Assembly: GCF_014196845.1 (NCBI RefSeq)
Contig: NZ_JACIEM010000001.1
Location: 1,519,730 to 1,583,729, forward strand
DNA length: 64,000 nt
Direction: 5' to 3'
Origin: Aurantimonas endophytica
GTDB taxonomy: Bacteria > Pseudomonadota > Alphaproteobacteria > Rhizobiales > Rhizobiaceae
This document shows, one piece after another, positions 32,287 through 41,141 of this stretch (position 1 is its first letter; each line of letters starts with the position of its first letter). Both the position numbers and the translations under genes were made by a program. Under the pieces are notes generated by a model. The model ran no database searches. It had not been told where the DNA came from and worked only from the letters and a program-made list of their open reading frames with translations.

Positions 32287-34110
32287 ATGGCTCCTCCTCC
32301 TCTGCTCCGCCTCGATGGCGTCCGACTGACCTTCGGCGGCACGCCGCTGCTCACCGGCGTCGAACTCAACGTCCTGCCGGGCGACCGCATCGCGCTGGTC
32401 GGCCGCAACGGTTCCGGCAAGTCGACGCTCCTGAAGATCGCCGCCGGCCAGGTCGAGGCCGATGGCGGCGAGGTCTTCCTGAAGCCCGGCACGACGCTGC
32501 GCTACCTGCCGCAGGAGCCGGATTTCGGCGACTTCGAGACCGTCGAAGCATATGTGACCTCGGGCCTCGGCCCATCCGACGACCCGCATCGCGTCACGAT
32601 GTGCCTCGACGCGCTGGGGCTCTCGCCGGACATGCGCCCGGTGAACCTCTCCGGCGGCGAGGCCCGCCGCGCGGCGCTGGCCCGCACGCTGGCGCCCGAG
32701 CCGGACGTGATCCTGCTCGACGAGCCGACCAACCATCTCGACCTGCCCACCATCGAGTGGCTCGAAGGCGAGCTTCGCCAGATCAAGAGCGCCATCGTGG
32801 TGATCAGTCATGACCGCCGCTTCCTCGAGAACGTCACCCGCGCCACGGTCTGGCTCGACCGCGGCACCGCGCGCCGGCTCGACCAGGGCTTCGGCAGCTT
32901 CGAGGCCTGGCGCGACAAGACGCTGGAGGAGGAAGAGCGCGACCTGCAGAAGCTCGACCGCAAGATCGTCCGCGAGGAGCACTGGCTGCGCTACGGCGTC
33001 ACCGCGCGGCGCACCCGCAACCAGCGCCGTCTCGAAGCCCTGCACACGCTGCGCCAGGATCGCCGCGACACCCGCCGCGCCGTCGGCCAGGTGGCGATGC
33101 AGGCGGGCGAGACCCGCGAGAGCGGCAAGCTGGTCGTGGAGGCGGAAGGCATTTCCAAGGCCTATGACGGCCGGGTTCTCGTCAAGGACTTCTCGATCCG
33201 CATTGCCCGCGGCGACCGGGTCGGGCTGGTGGGGCCGAACGGCGCCGGCAAGACGACGCTGCTGAAGATGCTGATCGGCGAGCTGAAGCCCGATTCCGGC
33301 CGGATCCGGATGGGCACCAATCTCGACCTCGCCTTCCTCGACCAGAAGCGGGCGGCGCTGAACGACACGCTGTCGCTTGCCGACTCCCTGACCGACAGGC
33401 GCGGCGACCAGGTGATGGTCAATGGCGAGGCGCGCCATGTCATCGGCTACCTCAAGGAATTCCTGTTCTCGCCGGAGCAGATCCGCACGCCGGTCGGCAA
33501 TCTTTCGGGCGGCGAGCGCGCGCGGCTGCTGCTCGCCAAGACGCTGGCGACGCCGGCGAACCTCCTCGTCCTCGACGAGCCGACCAACGATCTCGACATG
33601 GAGACGCTGGACCTCTTGGAGGAGCTGATCGCCAACTATCCCGGCACAGTGCTCCTGGTATCGCACGATCGCGACTTCCTCGACCGGACCGTCACCAGCG
33701 TCATCACGCCCGACAGCGACGGTCAGTGGCTCGAATATGCCGGCGGCTACTCCGACATGGCATCGCAGCGCCGCGGCGCGGCGAAGGCTGGCGGAGGCCG
33801 CGACCGCGGCAACAAGCGGAGCAGTACCGGGACGGCATCTTCCAGCCACGGCACCGCGACGACATCGACCAGCAGCAAGCTCACCTTCAAGCAGAAATTC
33901 GCATTGGAGAGCCTGCCCAAGGAGATCGCCCGGCTGGAAAAGGCGATCCGCAAGGCCGAGACGGCGATGGCCGATCCGGCGCTGTTCGCCCGCGACCCCA
34001 AGCGCTTCCAGGCGCTGGCCGCCGAACTGACCCGTGAGCGGACGGCTCTTGCCAAGGCCGAGGACGACTGGCTGGAACTCGAGATGATCCGGGCCGAGGC
34101 GGAGGGCTGA
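32287..34110 (+). CDS. uup: ABC-F family ATPase Uup
   Basis: A 607-residue cytosolic protein with two ABC ATPase domains and no membrane part. Walker A motifs are GRNGSGKST (near residue 40) and GPNGAGKTT (near 320), with signature motifs LSGGEARRAALAR and LSGGERARLLLAK. The inter-domain linker is near 220-275. The C-terminal coiled-coil (residues 530-605, LPKEIARLEKAIRKAETAMAD) is the mark of Uup among ABC-F proteins. Uup acts on ribosomes and branched DNA and prevents tandem-repeat deletion in E. coli (family knowledge). The region before the coiled coil is Ser/Thr/Gly-rich and flexible. Starts 44 bases after the radical SAM gene. Confidence 0.93.
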   Translation: MAPPPLLRLDGVRLTFGGTPLLTGVELNVLPGDRIALVGRNGSGKSTLLKIAAGQVEADGGEVFLKPGTTLRYLPQEPDFGDFETVEAYVTSGLGPSDDPHRVTMCLDALGLSPDMRPVNLSGGEARRAALARTLAPEPDVILLDEPTNHLDLPTIEWLEGELRQIKSAIVVISHDRRFLENVTRATVWLDRGTARRLDQGFGSFEAWRDKTLEEEERDLQKLDRKIVREEHWLRYGVTARRTRNQRRLEALHTLRQDRRDTRRAVGQVAMQAGETRESGKLVVEAEGISKAYDGRVLVKDFSIRIARGDRVGLVGPNGAGKTTLLKMLIGELKPDSGRIRMGTNLDLAFLDQKRAALNDTLSLADSLTDRRGDQVMVNGEARHVIGYLKEFLFSPEQIRTPVGNLSGGERARLLLAKTLATPANLLVLDEPTNDLDMETLDLLEELIANYPGTVLLVSHDRDFLDRTVTSVITPDSDGQWLEYAGGYSDMASQRRGAAKAGGGRDRGNKRSSTGTASSSHGTATTSTSSKLTFKQKFALESLPKEIARLEKAIRKAETAMADPALFARDPKRFQALAAELTRERTALAKAEDDWLELEMIRAEAEG

Positions 34111-34329
34111 ACCGCCGGCCCCGCTTGAATCGTTGGGAGGCCACAGCTTCGTGTCCGGGCCGGTTTCCCGTTGACCCCAACGCCGCCTCTCGTTCAGGTT
34201 GACACCAGGGACAGGTTTCGGTCGACGGCGATGCGCATCGCCGTTCGCCGCGAGGCGGAAAGAGTTCGCATGCACGTCAGAGCCGAAGAGCGAGTCAGCC
34301 TGCAGGGCCGGTGCGGGAGGACGCGCGGC

Positions 34330-35493
34330 ATGGCGGCGACGCTGATGCCGGCGATGCAGCGCGCGGCGCTCCGCCTCGTCGCCGCGCTGGCCCTGGTCAT
34401 TGCCGGCAGCACGCTCGCTGCCGCGTTCGAGACCACCGCCCCGACCGCCATCCTGGTCGATTTCGGCACCGACCGGATCCTGTTCGAGAAGGAGGCCGAC
34501 CGGACCATTGCCCCGGCGAGCCTCGTCAAGCTGATGACCGTCGCGGTGATCTTCTCCGAGTTGAGCGCCGGCACGATCTCCCGCGACGACCGCTACATGG
34601 TCTCCGAATATGCCTGGCGCACCGGCGGGGCTGCCTCCGGCGGCTCCACCATGTTCCTGCCGCTGAATTCCGAGGTCAGCGTCGACGATCTCATCAAGGG
34701 GATCATCATCCAGTCGGGCAACGACGCCACCATCGTTGCCGCCGAGGGGATTGCGGGATCGGTCGAGGCCTTCGCGACGAAGATGAACGCGTTGGGCGAG
34801 ACGATCGGCCTGACCGGGTCGCATTTCGCCAACCCGCACGGCCTGCCGGATCCGGACCAGCATGTCACCGTCCGCGACCTCGCAACACTGGCCGACTTCC
34901 TGATTAGGACCTTCCCCGAGGAATATCCGCTGTTCAGCGAGGAGAGCTTCACCTTCAACGACATCACCCAGCGCAGCCGCAACCCGCTGCTGGCACTCGG
35001 CGCTGACGGGCTGAAGACCGGCCATACGTCCGAGGCCGGCTACGGCCTCGTCGCGTCCGCCGAGCGCGACGGACGGCGCATCATCCTCGCCATCAGCGGC
35101 ATGCAGAGCGCCGACGAGCGCGCCCGCGAGGCCAGGCGCCTGATGGAATACGGCCTGCAGGACTTCGAGGAAGTGGTGCTGCTTCAGGCCGGCGAGACCG
35201 TCGGCGAAGCCGTCGTGCGCGGCGGGGTGGCGACGAGCGTTCCGATGACCGCCGAGGGCGAGCTTCGCCTGCTTGTGCCACGCGGCAGCCTGGCCGGCGT
35301 CGAGCGGACGGTGGTCGACAACGGTCCGGTGGAAGCACCCGTCGCCGCCGGCCAGCGGCTCGGCTGGATCCGCTTCGCACGCGGCGAGGAGACGCTGCGC
35401 GAGGTGCCGCTGCATGCGGCCCAGGCGGTGGAGCAGGCAGGCATCTTGCAGCGGATTCGCGAGGCAATCAGCGAGAACCTCACCTGGCGCTAG
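34330..35493 (+). CDS. D-alanyl-D-alanine carboxypeptidase (DacA/DacC type)
   Basis: A 387-residue serine peptidase S11. Signal peptide is residues 1-32 (AALRLVAALALVIAGSTLAAA). Catalytic motifs are complete: SLVK (Ser64, Lys67), SGN (129-131) and KTG (229-231). A C-terminal PBP5-type domain (about 290-370) ends in an amphipathic helix (ILQRIREAISENLTWR) that holds it on the inner membrane. It trims the terminal D-Ala from peptidoglycan pentapeptides. ATG at 34330 is set by GGGAGG ten bases upstream; earlier in-frame starts (34171) lack this. The 219 bases before it hold no other gene. Confidence 0.93.
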   Translation: MAATLMPAMQRAALRLVAALALVIAGSTLAAAFETTAPTAILVDFGTDRILFEKEADRTIAPASLVKLMTVAVIFSELSAGTISRDDRYMVSEYAWRTGGAASGGSTMFLPLNSEVSVDDLIKGIIIQSGNDATIVAAEGIAGSVEAFATKMNALGETIGLTGSHFANPHGLPDPDQHVTVRDLATLADFLIRTFPEEYPLFSEESFTFNDITQRSRNPLLALGADGLKTGHTSEAGYGLVASAERDGRRIILAISGMQSADERAREARRLMEYGLQDFEEVVLLQAGETVGEAVVRGGVATSVPMTAEGELRLLVPRGSLAGVERTVVDNGPVEAPVAAGQRLGWIRFARGEETLREVPLHAAQAVEQAGILQRIREAISENLTWR

Positions 35494-35700
35494 GCGATTA
35501 CGCCTTGACGCAGCGCAGCAAACAGCCGATATGCACAACTGTAACGCCGTGACAGCGCAGCGCCTGCTTGTCTCCTGACACCAGCTTCGTCGGGATCTTT
35601 GCCAGCGCAATCGGATCGGCCCTTTGCCTTCGGCGAAGGTGCCCGCATTTCGACACGGCCCGTCGATCCGTCCGCCAGCGCGAAGACGATCGACCTCTTG

Positions 35701-35716
35701 GCGGACTTCCGTCCGC
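35701..35716 (+). promoter_or_regulatory. Hairpin next to the rhlE ribosome binding site
   Basis: GCGGAC-TTCC-GTCCGC: a 6-bp stem with a stable tetraloop, ending nine bases before the AAGG of the rhlE ribosome binding site. A leader structure, possibly affecting translation. Confidence 0.4.
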
Positions 35717-35735
35717 AATCCCGCAAGGCATATTT

Positions 35736-37109
35736 TTGACCCATAATGATTTTCAGGCGTTCGGCCTCGCCGATACGCTTCTCGCCGCGCTTGCGCGTCT
35801 CGACATCAGCCAGCCCACCCCGATCCAGGCACAGGCCATCCCGGCCGTGATGGAAGGCCGCGACGTTTTGGGCATCGCCCAGACCGGCACCGGCAAGACC
35901 GCGGCCTTCGCGCTGCCGGTCATCAACGCCATTCTCGAGAAGGGTGGCCGGCCGATGCCGAAGACCCCGCGGGCGCTGATCCTGACTCCGACCCGCGAGC
36001 TCGCCTCGCAGATCGCCCAGAACGTGAAGGCCTATACGGCCGGCACCAAGGTCAGCCACCACGTCATCTTCGGCGGCGTCTCCATCCGTCCGCAGATCGA
36101 CGCCATGCGCCGCGGCGTCGACATCGTCATCGCGACGCCCGGCCGTCTGCTCGACCTGATCGACCAGCGCGCCATCTCCCTGACGGACGTGCGCCACGTC
36201 GTCCTCGACGAAGCCGACCGGATGCTCGACATGGGCTTCGTGCGCGACGTCATGAAGATCGTCGGCATGCTGCCGAAGCAGCGCCAGTCGCTGCTGTTCT
36301 CCGCGACGATGCCGCGGTCGATCGCCGACCTCGCCGCCAGGATCCTGACCAACCCGGTCCGTTTCGAGGTGACGCCGGAAGTCGTCACCGTCGAGAAGAT
36401 CCAGCAGAGCGTCTATCTGGTACCGCAGAAGGCCAAGAAGCTCTGGCTGATCGAGGCGCTGTCGAAGCCGGAATTCACCAAGGTGGTGATCTTCACCCGC
36501 ACCAAGCACGGCGCCAACAAGCTGTCCGAGGATCTGGGCAAGGCCGGCATCGAGGCCGGCGCGATCCACGGGAACAAGAGCCAGGCCGCGCGCCAGAAGG
36601 CGCTGGCGACCTTCCATTCGGGCAAGACCGGCGTGCTGGTCGCGACCGACATAGTCGCCCGCGGCATCCATGTCGACGACATCAGCCACGTGGTGAACTT
36701 CGACCTGCCGGAAGAGCCGGAAAGCTACGTCCACCGCATCGGCCGCACGGCGCGTGCCGGCAAGTCCGGCGCGGCGATCGCGCTGGTCGATCCGTCCGAG
36801 CGCGCGAAGCTGCGCAGCATCGAGCGGCTGACGGGCCTCACCTTCGACGTCGTCCAGACCGACTTCCTCGGCAATATCGACCTCGCCGCTGAGCCGACCC
36901 GGCCGGCGCGCACGGGTCGGCCGCCGAACCGCTCCGGCAAGCCGCAGGGCCAGCGCCGCGACGGCCAGAAGCCGGGCGGCCAGCGTCCCGCCGGCGCCCA
37001 TGCCGGCGAAGGCCGCAACCGCAATGCCGACCCCAAGGGCACGGGTCGCGGCAATCGCCGCCAGCGCGGCGGTGGTGGCGGCGGACGTCCGCACGCTGCG
37101 ACCGCCTGA
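35736..37109 (+). CDS. rhlE: DEAD-box ATP-dependent RNA helicase, RhlE type
   Basis: A 457-residue helicase. Q-motif FGL...QPTPIQAQAIP with Gln31, Walker A AQTGTGKT (49-56), PTRELA, DEAD (158-161), SAT, and the C-terminal HRIGRTARAG motif. The last 80 residues are Arg/Gly/Pro-rich, an RNA-binding tail typical of RhlE relatives. Start TTG at 35736 (MTHNDFQAFGLAD) is inferred from AAGG seven bases upstream and family start; the nearby ATG is out of frame and the frame is open to 35568. It probably acts in ribosome assembly or RNA decay, often at low temperature (family knowledge). A terminator follows. Confidence 0.92.
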   Translation: MTHNDFQAFGLADTLLAALARLDISQPTPIQAQAIPAVMEGRDVLGIAQTGTGKTAAFALPVINAILEKGGRPMPKTPRALILTPTRELASQIAQNVKAYTAGTKVSHHVIFGGVSIRPQIDAMRRGVDIVIATPGRLLDLIDQRAISLTDVRHVVLDEADRMLDMGFVRDVMKIVGMLPKQRQSLLFSATMPRSIADLAARILTNPVRFEVTPEVVTVEKIQQSVYLVPQKAKKLWLIEALSKPEFTKVVIFTRTKHGANKLSEDLGKAGIEAGAIHGNKSQAARQKALATFHSGKTGVLVATDIVARGIHVDDISHVVNFDLPEEPESYVHRIGRTARAGKSGAAIALVDPSERAKLRSIERLTGLTFDVVQTDFLGNIDLAAEPTRPARTGRPPNRSGKPQGQRRDGQKPGGQRPAGAHAGEGRNRNADPKGTGRGNRRQRGGGGGGRPHAATA

Positions 37110-37133
37110 GGCCTCGGCTACGGCGAAATGATC

Positions 37134-37164
37134 AAGGGGCGGCCGAAAGGTCGCCCTTTTTCTT
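37134..37164 (+). terminator. Rho-independent terminator after rhlE
   Basis: AAGGGGCGGCC, GAAA loop, GGTCGCCCTTTTTC: stem with a stable tetraloop and U-run. Confidence 0.9.
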
Positions 37165-37239
37165 TGGCGCCTCGGCCAGCCTTGCCGGGATCGACCCAGG
37201 GCCCCAGGCGTTGCATCCGGATTGCACCTGGACAGTCGT

Positions 37240-37255
37240 GACGCCATATGGCGTC
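37240..37255. promoter_or_regulatory. Perfect 16-bp palindrome upstream of the PHA-system gene
   Basis: GACGCCATATGGCGTC, ending 24 bases before the ATG at 37280. Its position over the likely transcription start suggests a repressor operator. Confidence 0.5.
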
Positions 37256-37279
37256 CATCGAGACGAGGAGACGCCCCTT

Positions 37280-37591
37280 ATGGCCGAGACGATCAAGGTC
37301 GACATTCCCCACAAGCTGGGCCGCGCGGCGGCGCGTGCGCGGATCGACGAGGGGTTCGGCAGGCTGCGCCAGGAGATGCTCGGCGGCATGGTCAAGTTCG
37401 AGGACACCTGGGACGGCGATCATCTCGACTTCAGGGCCCGCGTCATGGGCCAGACCGTGACCGGCCGGCTCGACGTGCTGGACGAGGCGGTGCATGTCGA
37501 GGTCGACCTGCCGATGATGCTCGCGGCCATTGCCGAGAAGCTCAAGGGCAAGCTGCGCAAGGAAGGCCAGATTCTGCTCGAGAAGAAGTAG
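37280..37591 (+). CDS. Polyhydroxyalkanoic acid system family protein
   Basis: A 103-residue protein of the PHA_gran_rgn family: MAETIKVDIPHKLGRAAARAR at the start, then RLDVLDEAVHVEVDLPMMLA and a basic C-terminus GKLRKEGQILLEKK. Members occur near polyhydroxyalkanoate granule genes in some bacteria, but many are stand-alone as here, and the molecular function is not known. ATG at 37280 (GAGGAG ten bases upstream) rather than the in-frame ATG at 37211. A 16-bp palindrome lies in its promoter region. Convergent with the gene ending at 37617. Confidence 0.82.
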   Translation: MAETIKVDIPHKLGRAAARARIDEGFGRLRQEMLGGMVKFEDTWDGDHLDFRARVMGQTVTGRLDVLDEAVHVEVDLPMMLAAIAEKLKGKLRKEGQILLEKK

Positions 37592-37616
37592 GTCGGAGTC
37601 GGAGCCGGTCCCAGGC

Positions 37617-38090
37617 TCAGTCGGTGCGGACGCCGGTCAGCGTCGCCCTTTCGGCGCGAACGGTTCCCCCGTTCTCGCCCGGCTCGATCGCCAGGATCCT
37701 GCCAAGTCCCGGGACCAGGGAATCCACCCGTACGCGCCAGAGCTCGCCCGGGGAAGCGAGGTGGGCTTCTCCCCCGAAGACCATGACGATCTGGAAGTCC
37801 TGCGGCGTCAGTTGGGTGTGGCGCACGCGATGCGGCACGGGCAGCGGCGTGATGCCGGAATCGCTCGCCTTCTCTGTCGAGCCGGTCTCGATTGGGTCCA
37901 GCGGGCCCTGCATCGCCGAGATGAGCAGTCGGTCGAAATAGCCCGGGTCGTTGTGCGAGATGGCGACCACCGCCGAGAAGAAGCCCGTCGACAGCAGCAG
38001 CACCATGACGGCAAGAACGCGCGAGAGCCGATCCGACGCGGTGGTCGCTGGTGCGGCGTTGCCGAATGCCGAAGGGTCGATGCTGGACAT
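37617..38090 (-). CDS. Single-span membrane protein of unknown function
   Basis: A 157-residue protein: a 20-residue Ala/Thr/Ser-rich cytoplasmic start, one membrane segment (residues 24-44, VLAVMVLLLSTGFFSAVVAI), then about 110 residues outside. The external part has a compact domain from LTPQDFQIVMVFGGEAHLAS onward, ending VRAERATLTGVRTD. No known motif. ATG at 38090; an ATG at 38144 is also in frame. It is divergent from the PilZ-like gene and near the flagellar cluster, but nothing ties it to motility. Confidence 0.65.
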   Translation of the reverse strand: MSSIDPSAFGNAAPATTASDRLSRVLAVMVLLLSTGFFSAVVAISHNDPGYFDRLLISAMQGPLDPIETGSTEKASDSGITPLPVPHRVRHTQLTPQDFQIVMVFGGEAHLASPGELWRVRVDSLVPGLGRILAIEPGENGGTVRAERATLTGVRTD

Positions 38091-38250
38091 GGTCGCTCCG
38101 CGCCACCCGACCCCCCAATGGCCGGTGTGCAGGTACCTTCGCATCGCCGCGTTAACGCTTGGTAAGAGCGCCCTGCCCGGCCGGGTGCCAGGGCGCCCGT
38201 GCGGACGGATTTTCAGGATTTCTTCGGCAATCGCCGTCTACGCTGCTTCC

Positions 38251-38592
38251 ATGGAACCGCCGCCGCTTCCGACCGGGCAAGAAAGCCGCCATGCGCATCG
38301 CCGGCGCACGCGCCTGCGGCCGGTCAAGCTCGTCACCACCGGTGGGCGCTTCATCCAGGACGGTACGGCGCTCGACAGCTCGGCGATCGGCGCGCGCATC
38401 CTCAGGTACGAGACACGGCCCCTGCCCGCCCGGATCGTCATCTTCGACGAATCGGATCGCACGCTGCGCGCAGCCTCGATCGTCTGGATCCAGGAGATGG
38501 AGATGGGCGTGCGCTTCGCGGGCCCCGCGAGGGCCGCCAGCCCCGCCGAGATCTCGCGACTGTCCGGACGCTATTACGCCCTGCCGGACTGA
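38251..38592 (+). CDS. Small PilZ-like protein
   Basis: A 113-residue soluble protein. The stretch HRRRTRLRPVKLVTTGGRFIQDGTALDSSAIGARI resembles a PilZ domain (RxxxR ... DxSxxG), where these residues bind cyclic di-GMP. Here the pattern is RRRTR then D-S-S-AIGARI, so the DxSxxG motif (DSSAIGA) is shifted by one residue and binding is uncertain. The C-terminus is SRLSGRYYALPD. Plausible roles are motility or surface control, given the flagellar genes next to it. ATG at 38251. It converges on the flagellar cluster, with only five bases between stop codons. Confidence 0.6.
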   Translation: MEPPPLPTGQESRHAHRRRTRLRPVKLVTTGGRFIQDGTALDSSAIGARILRYETRPLPARIVIFDESDRTLRAASIVWIQEMEMGVRFAGPARAASPAEISRLSGRYYALPD

Positions 38593-38597
38593 CCGCC

Positions 38598-39059
38598 CTA
38601 GGCTCCGTTGCGGACTTCGGACTTGGCCACGTAGTCGAACTGCTCGACCAGGATCTCCCGCACCAGTTCCTGGCCGTAGCGCGCGTTCACCGCCTCGCGG
38701 ATGTCCTTCGTCAGGGCCGCGAGATCGAAGCGTTCCGGCTTGGCGAAGTCGAAGCCTTCGGTTGCATAGAGGCGGCGGAACGCCTCGTCGAGGATGAACG
38801 GATCCGGCGGGACCTTCAGCTGCGCGACGGTCCGGCCGTCGATCGTGTAGACGAAGCGGGCAAGGATATAGCCCTGGATGGCCGCTTCGGAGATCATCGG
38901 AATGGTGATGTTGTCGGTGGTGCGATAGTCGAGGCCGGCGAAATAGCTCGGCTCCTCGACCTCGCTTTCAGCGCCGCCGCCGGCCACGGACGCCATGACG
39001 TAGCTCGACCCGAGCGCCACGATCGCCACCCACAGCCCGACGACGATGAGCTTGATCAA
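38598..39059 (-). CDS. FliL-like flagellar-cluster membrane protein
   Basis: A 153-residue protein with an N-terminal membrane anchor (residues 2-24, IKLIVVGLWVAIVALGSSYVMA) and a periplasmic domain of about 125 residues that ends with LREAVNARYG-type helix and a LVEQFDYVAKSEVRNGA strand, resembling the stator-associated FliL fold (VLFTEFVVQ-type end). The similarity is weak, so this is a family hint only. It overlaps flgN by four bases (ATGA) and is the last gene of the flagellar transcription unit, so a motility role is likely. Confidence 0.65.
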   Translation of the reverse strand: MIKLIVVGLWVAIVALGSSYVMASVAGGGAESEVEEPSYFAGLDYRTTDNITIPMISEAAIQGYILARFVYTIDGRTVAQLKVPPDPFILDEAFRRLYATEGFDFAKPERFDLAALTKDIREAVNARYGQELVREILVEQFDYVAKSEVRNGA

Positions 39060-39406
39060 CGCGGCAGATCCCGCCGACCGAGCGCGGCGCTGTAGGTCCC
39101 GTCGGACTCCGCCTCGGCGATCGAGCGCGAGATCATCGCGGAGATGTCGTGGCTGGCGCGCACGTGAAGTTCGAGCATGTGCCGGTTCGCCTCGACGACC
39201 TCCTTGAGCCGGCCGAGCCGCTCGTCGAGCACCGGATCGGGGGTCGCGGGAACGCTTTTGGCGAGCCGGGTGAGTTCCAGCAGGCTCTGGTTCTTGCGGC
39301 CGGTGATCTCCGCGAGGTCGATGGCCGTACCCCGGTCGAGGGCGGCGGTCTCCGCGGCGAGGATGCCTTCGAGCCGGTCGACGGCCTTGGCGAGCGCGAT
39401 GTTCAA
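39056..39406 (-). CDS. flgN: Probable flagellar export chaperone FlgN
   Basis: A 116-residue all-helical protein: LAKAVDRLEGILAAETAALDRG, then DLAEITGRKNQSLLELTRLAKS, matching the FlgN pattern in which a helical bundle holds the hook-associated proteins FlgK and FlgL before export. Both clients are encoded in the same cluster. Rhizobial FlgN proteins are poorly conserved, so the call leans on helical pattern and place after flgJ. Start ATG at 39406, eleven bases after the flgJ stop. Confidence 0.7.
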   Translation of the reverse strand: MNIALAKAVDRLEGILAAETAALDRGTAIDLAEITGRKNQSLLELTRLAKSVPATPDPVLDERLGRLKEVVEANRHMLELHVRASHDISAMISRSIAEAESDGTYSAALGRRDLPR

Positions 39407-39417
39407 AGCGTGAGTCC

Positions 39418-39927
39418 TTATTTTGTTGTGGGGAGGCGCGTCGCGCCGGCCCGCGCGACGTCGCTGTCGCGGAGCATGTCGTTCAAGGCCTCGTCGCCGG
39501 CCCCGCCCTGCATCGCATCGCCGCCGCGATGGGCGGCGATGGAAGCCGCGATGCCGATCCCGCCGTCCTTGGCGAGTTCGTTGCCTATCTCCTCGGCCAT
39601 CATCGACCGCCAGACCTCGCCAGCGGTGCCGCTGCCGAAATAGCTGGACGCCTCGCTCGGCAGCATCGACTCGACGAAGCTGCGCAGGACGAAGCCCTCG
39701 AACTGCTCGAGCGGCGGCACGACGCGCGACTTGTGGGCAACCAGCGGCGAAATCGGCGCCGAAGCGGTCGCCGCGGATGATCGCGAAGTCGTGGATGCGC
39801 CGCCGGCCGCGTCAAGCGCCGCGCTGAAATTCGCGCCGACGGCGGCATCGGCACGCGAGGCGGGTGCCTTCGCCGCTGCTGCGTTCGAAACCATCGGGCC
39901 GGTAAAGGTCAGGGGCGCTATCGTCAT
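39418..39927 (-). CDS. flgJ: Rod-binding protein, FlgJ N-terminal domain type (CheL-like)
   Basis: A 169-residue protein with an Ala/Ser-rich first 65 residues and a rod-binding domain (about 68-135: PPLEQFEGFVLRSFVESMLP, then GSGTAGEVWRSMMAEEIGNELAK). It lacks the C-terminal muramidase domain of enterobacterial FlgJ, as is normal in alphaproteobacteria, where the single-domain form has been called CheL. It assists rod assembly in the periplasm; the muramidase is supplied by another protein. Start ATG at 39927. Confidence 0.85.
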   Translation of the reverse strand: MTIAPLTFTGPMVSNAAAAKAPASRADAAVGANFSAALDAAGGASTTSRSSAATASAPISPLVAHKSRVVPPLEQFEGFVLRSFVESMLPSEASSYFGSGTAGEVWRSMMAEEIGNELAKDGGIGIAASIAAHRGGDAMQGGAGDEALNDMLRDSDVARAGATRLPTTK

Positions 39928-39981
39928 CGGGCCTGGTCGCGCTGCTGCGTTGATGTCGTCTCGGCTTGTACCGGCGCGGGC

Positions 39982-40389
39982 TTATTCGAAGCTTGTCCGG
40001 CTGCGCGCCAGATGACCTTCGATGGTCGATCGCAGCGCGCTTGCCTCGTCTTCCTGCGCCGTCAGCTGCGCAGCCTGCCCGCGGACCTTCTCGACGCCCT
40101 TCTCCGACCGGCGCGCCGCGCGGATCCGGGTCTCGGCCGCCGCCTGCAGGTCCGCATTGGAGCGGCGCGCGACGTCGTTGCGGCGCAGCCCGTTGACCTT
40201 CGCCCCGACGAACAGGCCGTGCAGGGCGGATTCGGTGCCGAGGCTGGCGATGAGTTCGGCGGTCGTGCGGTCGATGGCGGCGCGCTCCTCGCGCAGATGT
40301 ACCAGGCGCCATTCTTCCAGGAGACGCTTCTGGCGCTGGACCTTGAGGATCCGGTCGAGACGCCGCAGTCGTTCATGTTCCTGGCTCAT
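39982..40389 (-). CDS. FliJ-like coiled-coil protein
   Basis: A 135-residue, highly charged, almost wholly helical protein (RLRRLDRILKVQRQKRLLEEWRLVHLREERAAID...). No signal or membrane segment. Size, coiled-coil character and place in the export-gate genes suggest a FliJ-type escort/stalk protein of the flagellar export ATPase, but there is no decisive motif. ATG at 40389 overlaps the fliR stop (ATGA). The much longer frame to 41190 is a shadow over fliR and is not used. Confidence 0.6.
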   Translation of the reverse strand: MSQEHERLRRLDRILKVQRQKRLLEEWRLVHLREERAAIDRTTAELIASLGTESALHGLFVGAKVNGLRRNDVARRSNADLQAAAETRIRAARRSEKGVEKVRGQAAQLTAQEDEASALRSTIEGHLARSRTSFE

Positions 40390-41141
40390 CCGGCGAGCAC
40401 CCATGCCTCGAAGGACTGCAGGAAGATCACCAGGAAGTCGCCGATCGTGTAGGCGAAGAGAACCAGCCCGCCCGCGAGCACGAAGGGCAGCGAGATGAAA
40501 TAGACCGGGATGGTCGGCGTCAGCTTGTTGGCGAGGCCGATGGCGAAGTTGACGACGATCCCATAGAGCAGGAAGGGGCTGGATATCCGCAGGCAGAGAA
40601 GGAATGCCTCGTCGAGATTGTCGGTGATGCTCGCGAGGTTGCCGCGCACCGAAAAGCCCGCCGCCGTCGGCATCGCGGTGTAGGAGGCGACGAGCGCCCG
40701 GGCAATCTCGGCGTGCAGATTGAGGACGAAGATCATCGTCGTCGCCGTCAGCGTCACCAGCGTGACCAGCGCCGGCGCCGGCTCGTTGTCCTCGATCGCG
40801 CCGCCCATCGCCATGCCCATGCCGATCGAATTGGCCATGACATGGCCGGCGAACTGCAGGGCGATCATGAAGCTGCGCCCGAGGAGCCCGATGAACATGC
40901 CGTTGAGCAGCTCGCTCGCCATCAGCGCCAGCCGGCCGTTGTCGTCGGCGGCGGCCACCAGCGGCTGGATGGTCGGCAGCAGTCCCGGCGACAGCGCCAG
41001 CGAGATCGCGAAGGACAGGAACAAGCGGATCTGCACCGGGATGCGCGACGACGAGAAGCCCGGCAGCAGCATCAGGCAGGCCCCGATCCGGCAGAAGATC
41101 AGGAACAGCGCGAAGAAGAGCTCCGACAGCTCCGGTGTCAC
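40386..41141 (-). CDS. fliR: Flagellar export gate protein FliR
   Basis: A 251-residue inner membrane protein with about six hydrophobic segments. Family stretches are [29 protein letters not shown] at the start and [22 protein letters not shown] in the middle (family: G..GfsmaxxxDPxxg). It forms the export gate with FliP and FliQ. GTG start at 41141 overlaps the flhA stop (GTGA). Length normal. Confidence 0.93.
   Translation of the reverse strand: MTPELSELFFALFLIFCRIGACLMLLPGFSSSRIPVQIRLFLSFAISLALSPGLLPTIQPLVAAADDNGRLALMASELLNGMFIGLLGRSFMIALQFAGHVMANSIGMGMAMGGAIEDNEPAPALVTLVTLTATTMIFVLNLHAEIARALVASYTAMPTAAGFSVRGNLASITDNLDEAFLLCLRISSPFLLYGIVVNFAIGLANKLTPTIPVYFISLPFVLAGGLVLFAYTIGDFLVIFLQSFEAWVLAG

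Noticed and set aside
32161..35718. 1185-residue open frame on the minus strand opposite uup and dacA
   Set aside because: Shadow frame across three real genes on the other strand; low-complexity Arg/Ala/Gly composition and no ribosome binding site.
37533..37646. CRISPR, insertion sequence, prophage or tRNA features anywhere in the window (no specific hit; a representative gap is given)
   Set aside because: No regularly spaced repeats, no transposase or integrase motif, and no cloverleaf-like sequence with a recognisable T-loop were seen in the gaps I read.
38151..38164. TTAACGCTTGGTAA as a second CtrA box
   Set aside because: Spacing is wrong (TTAA-N6-GTAA) and one half is off consensus.
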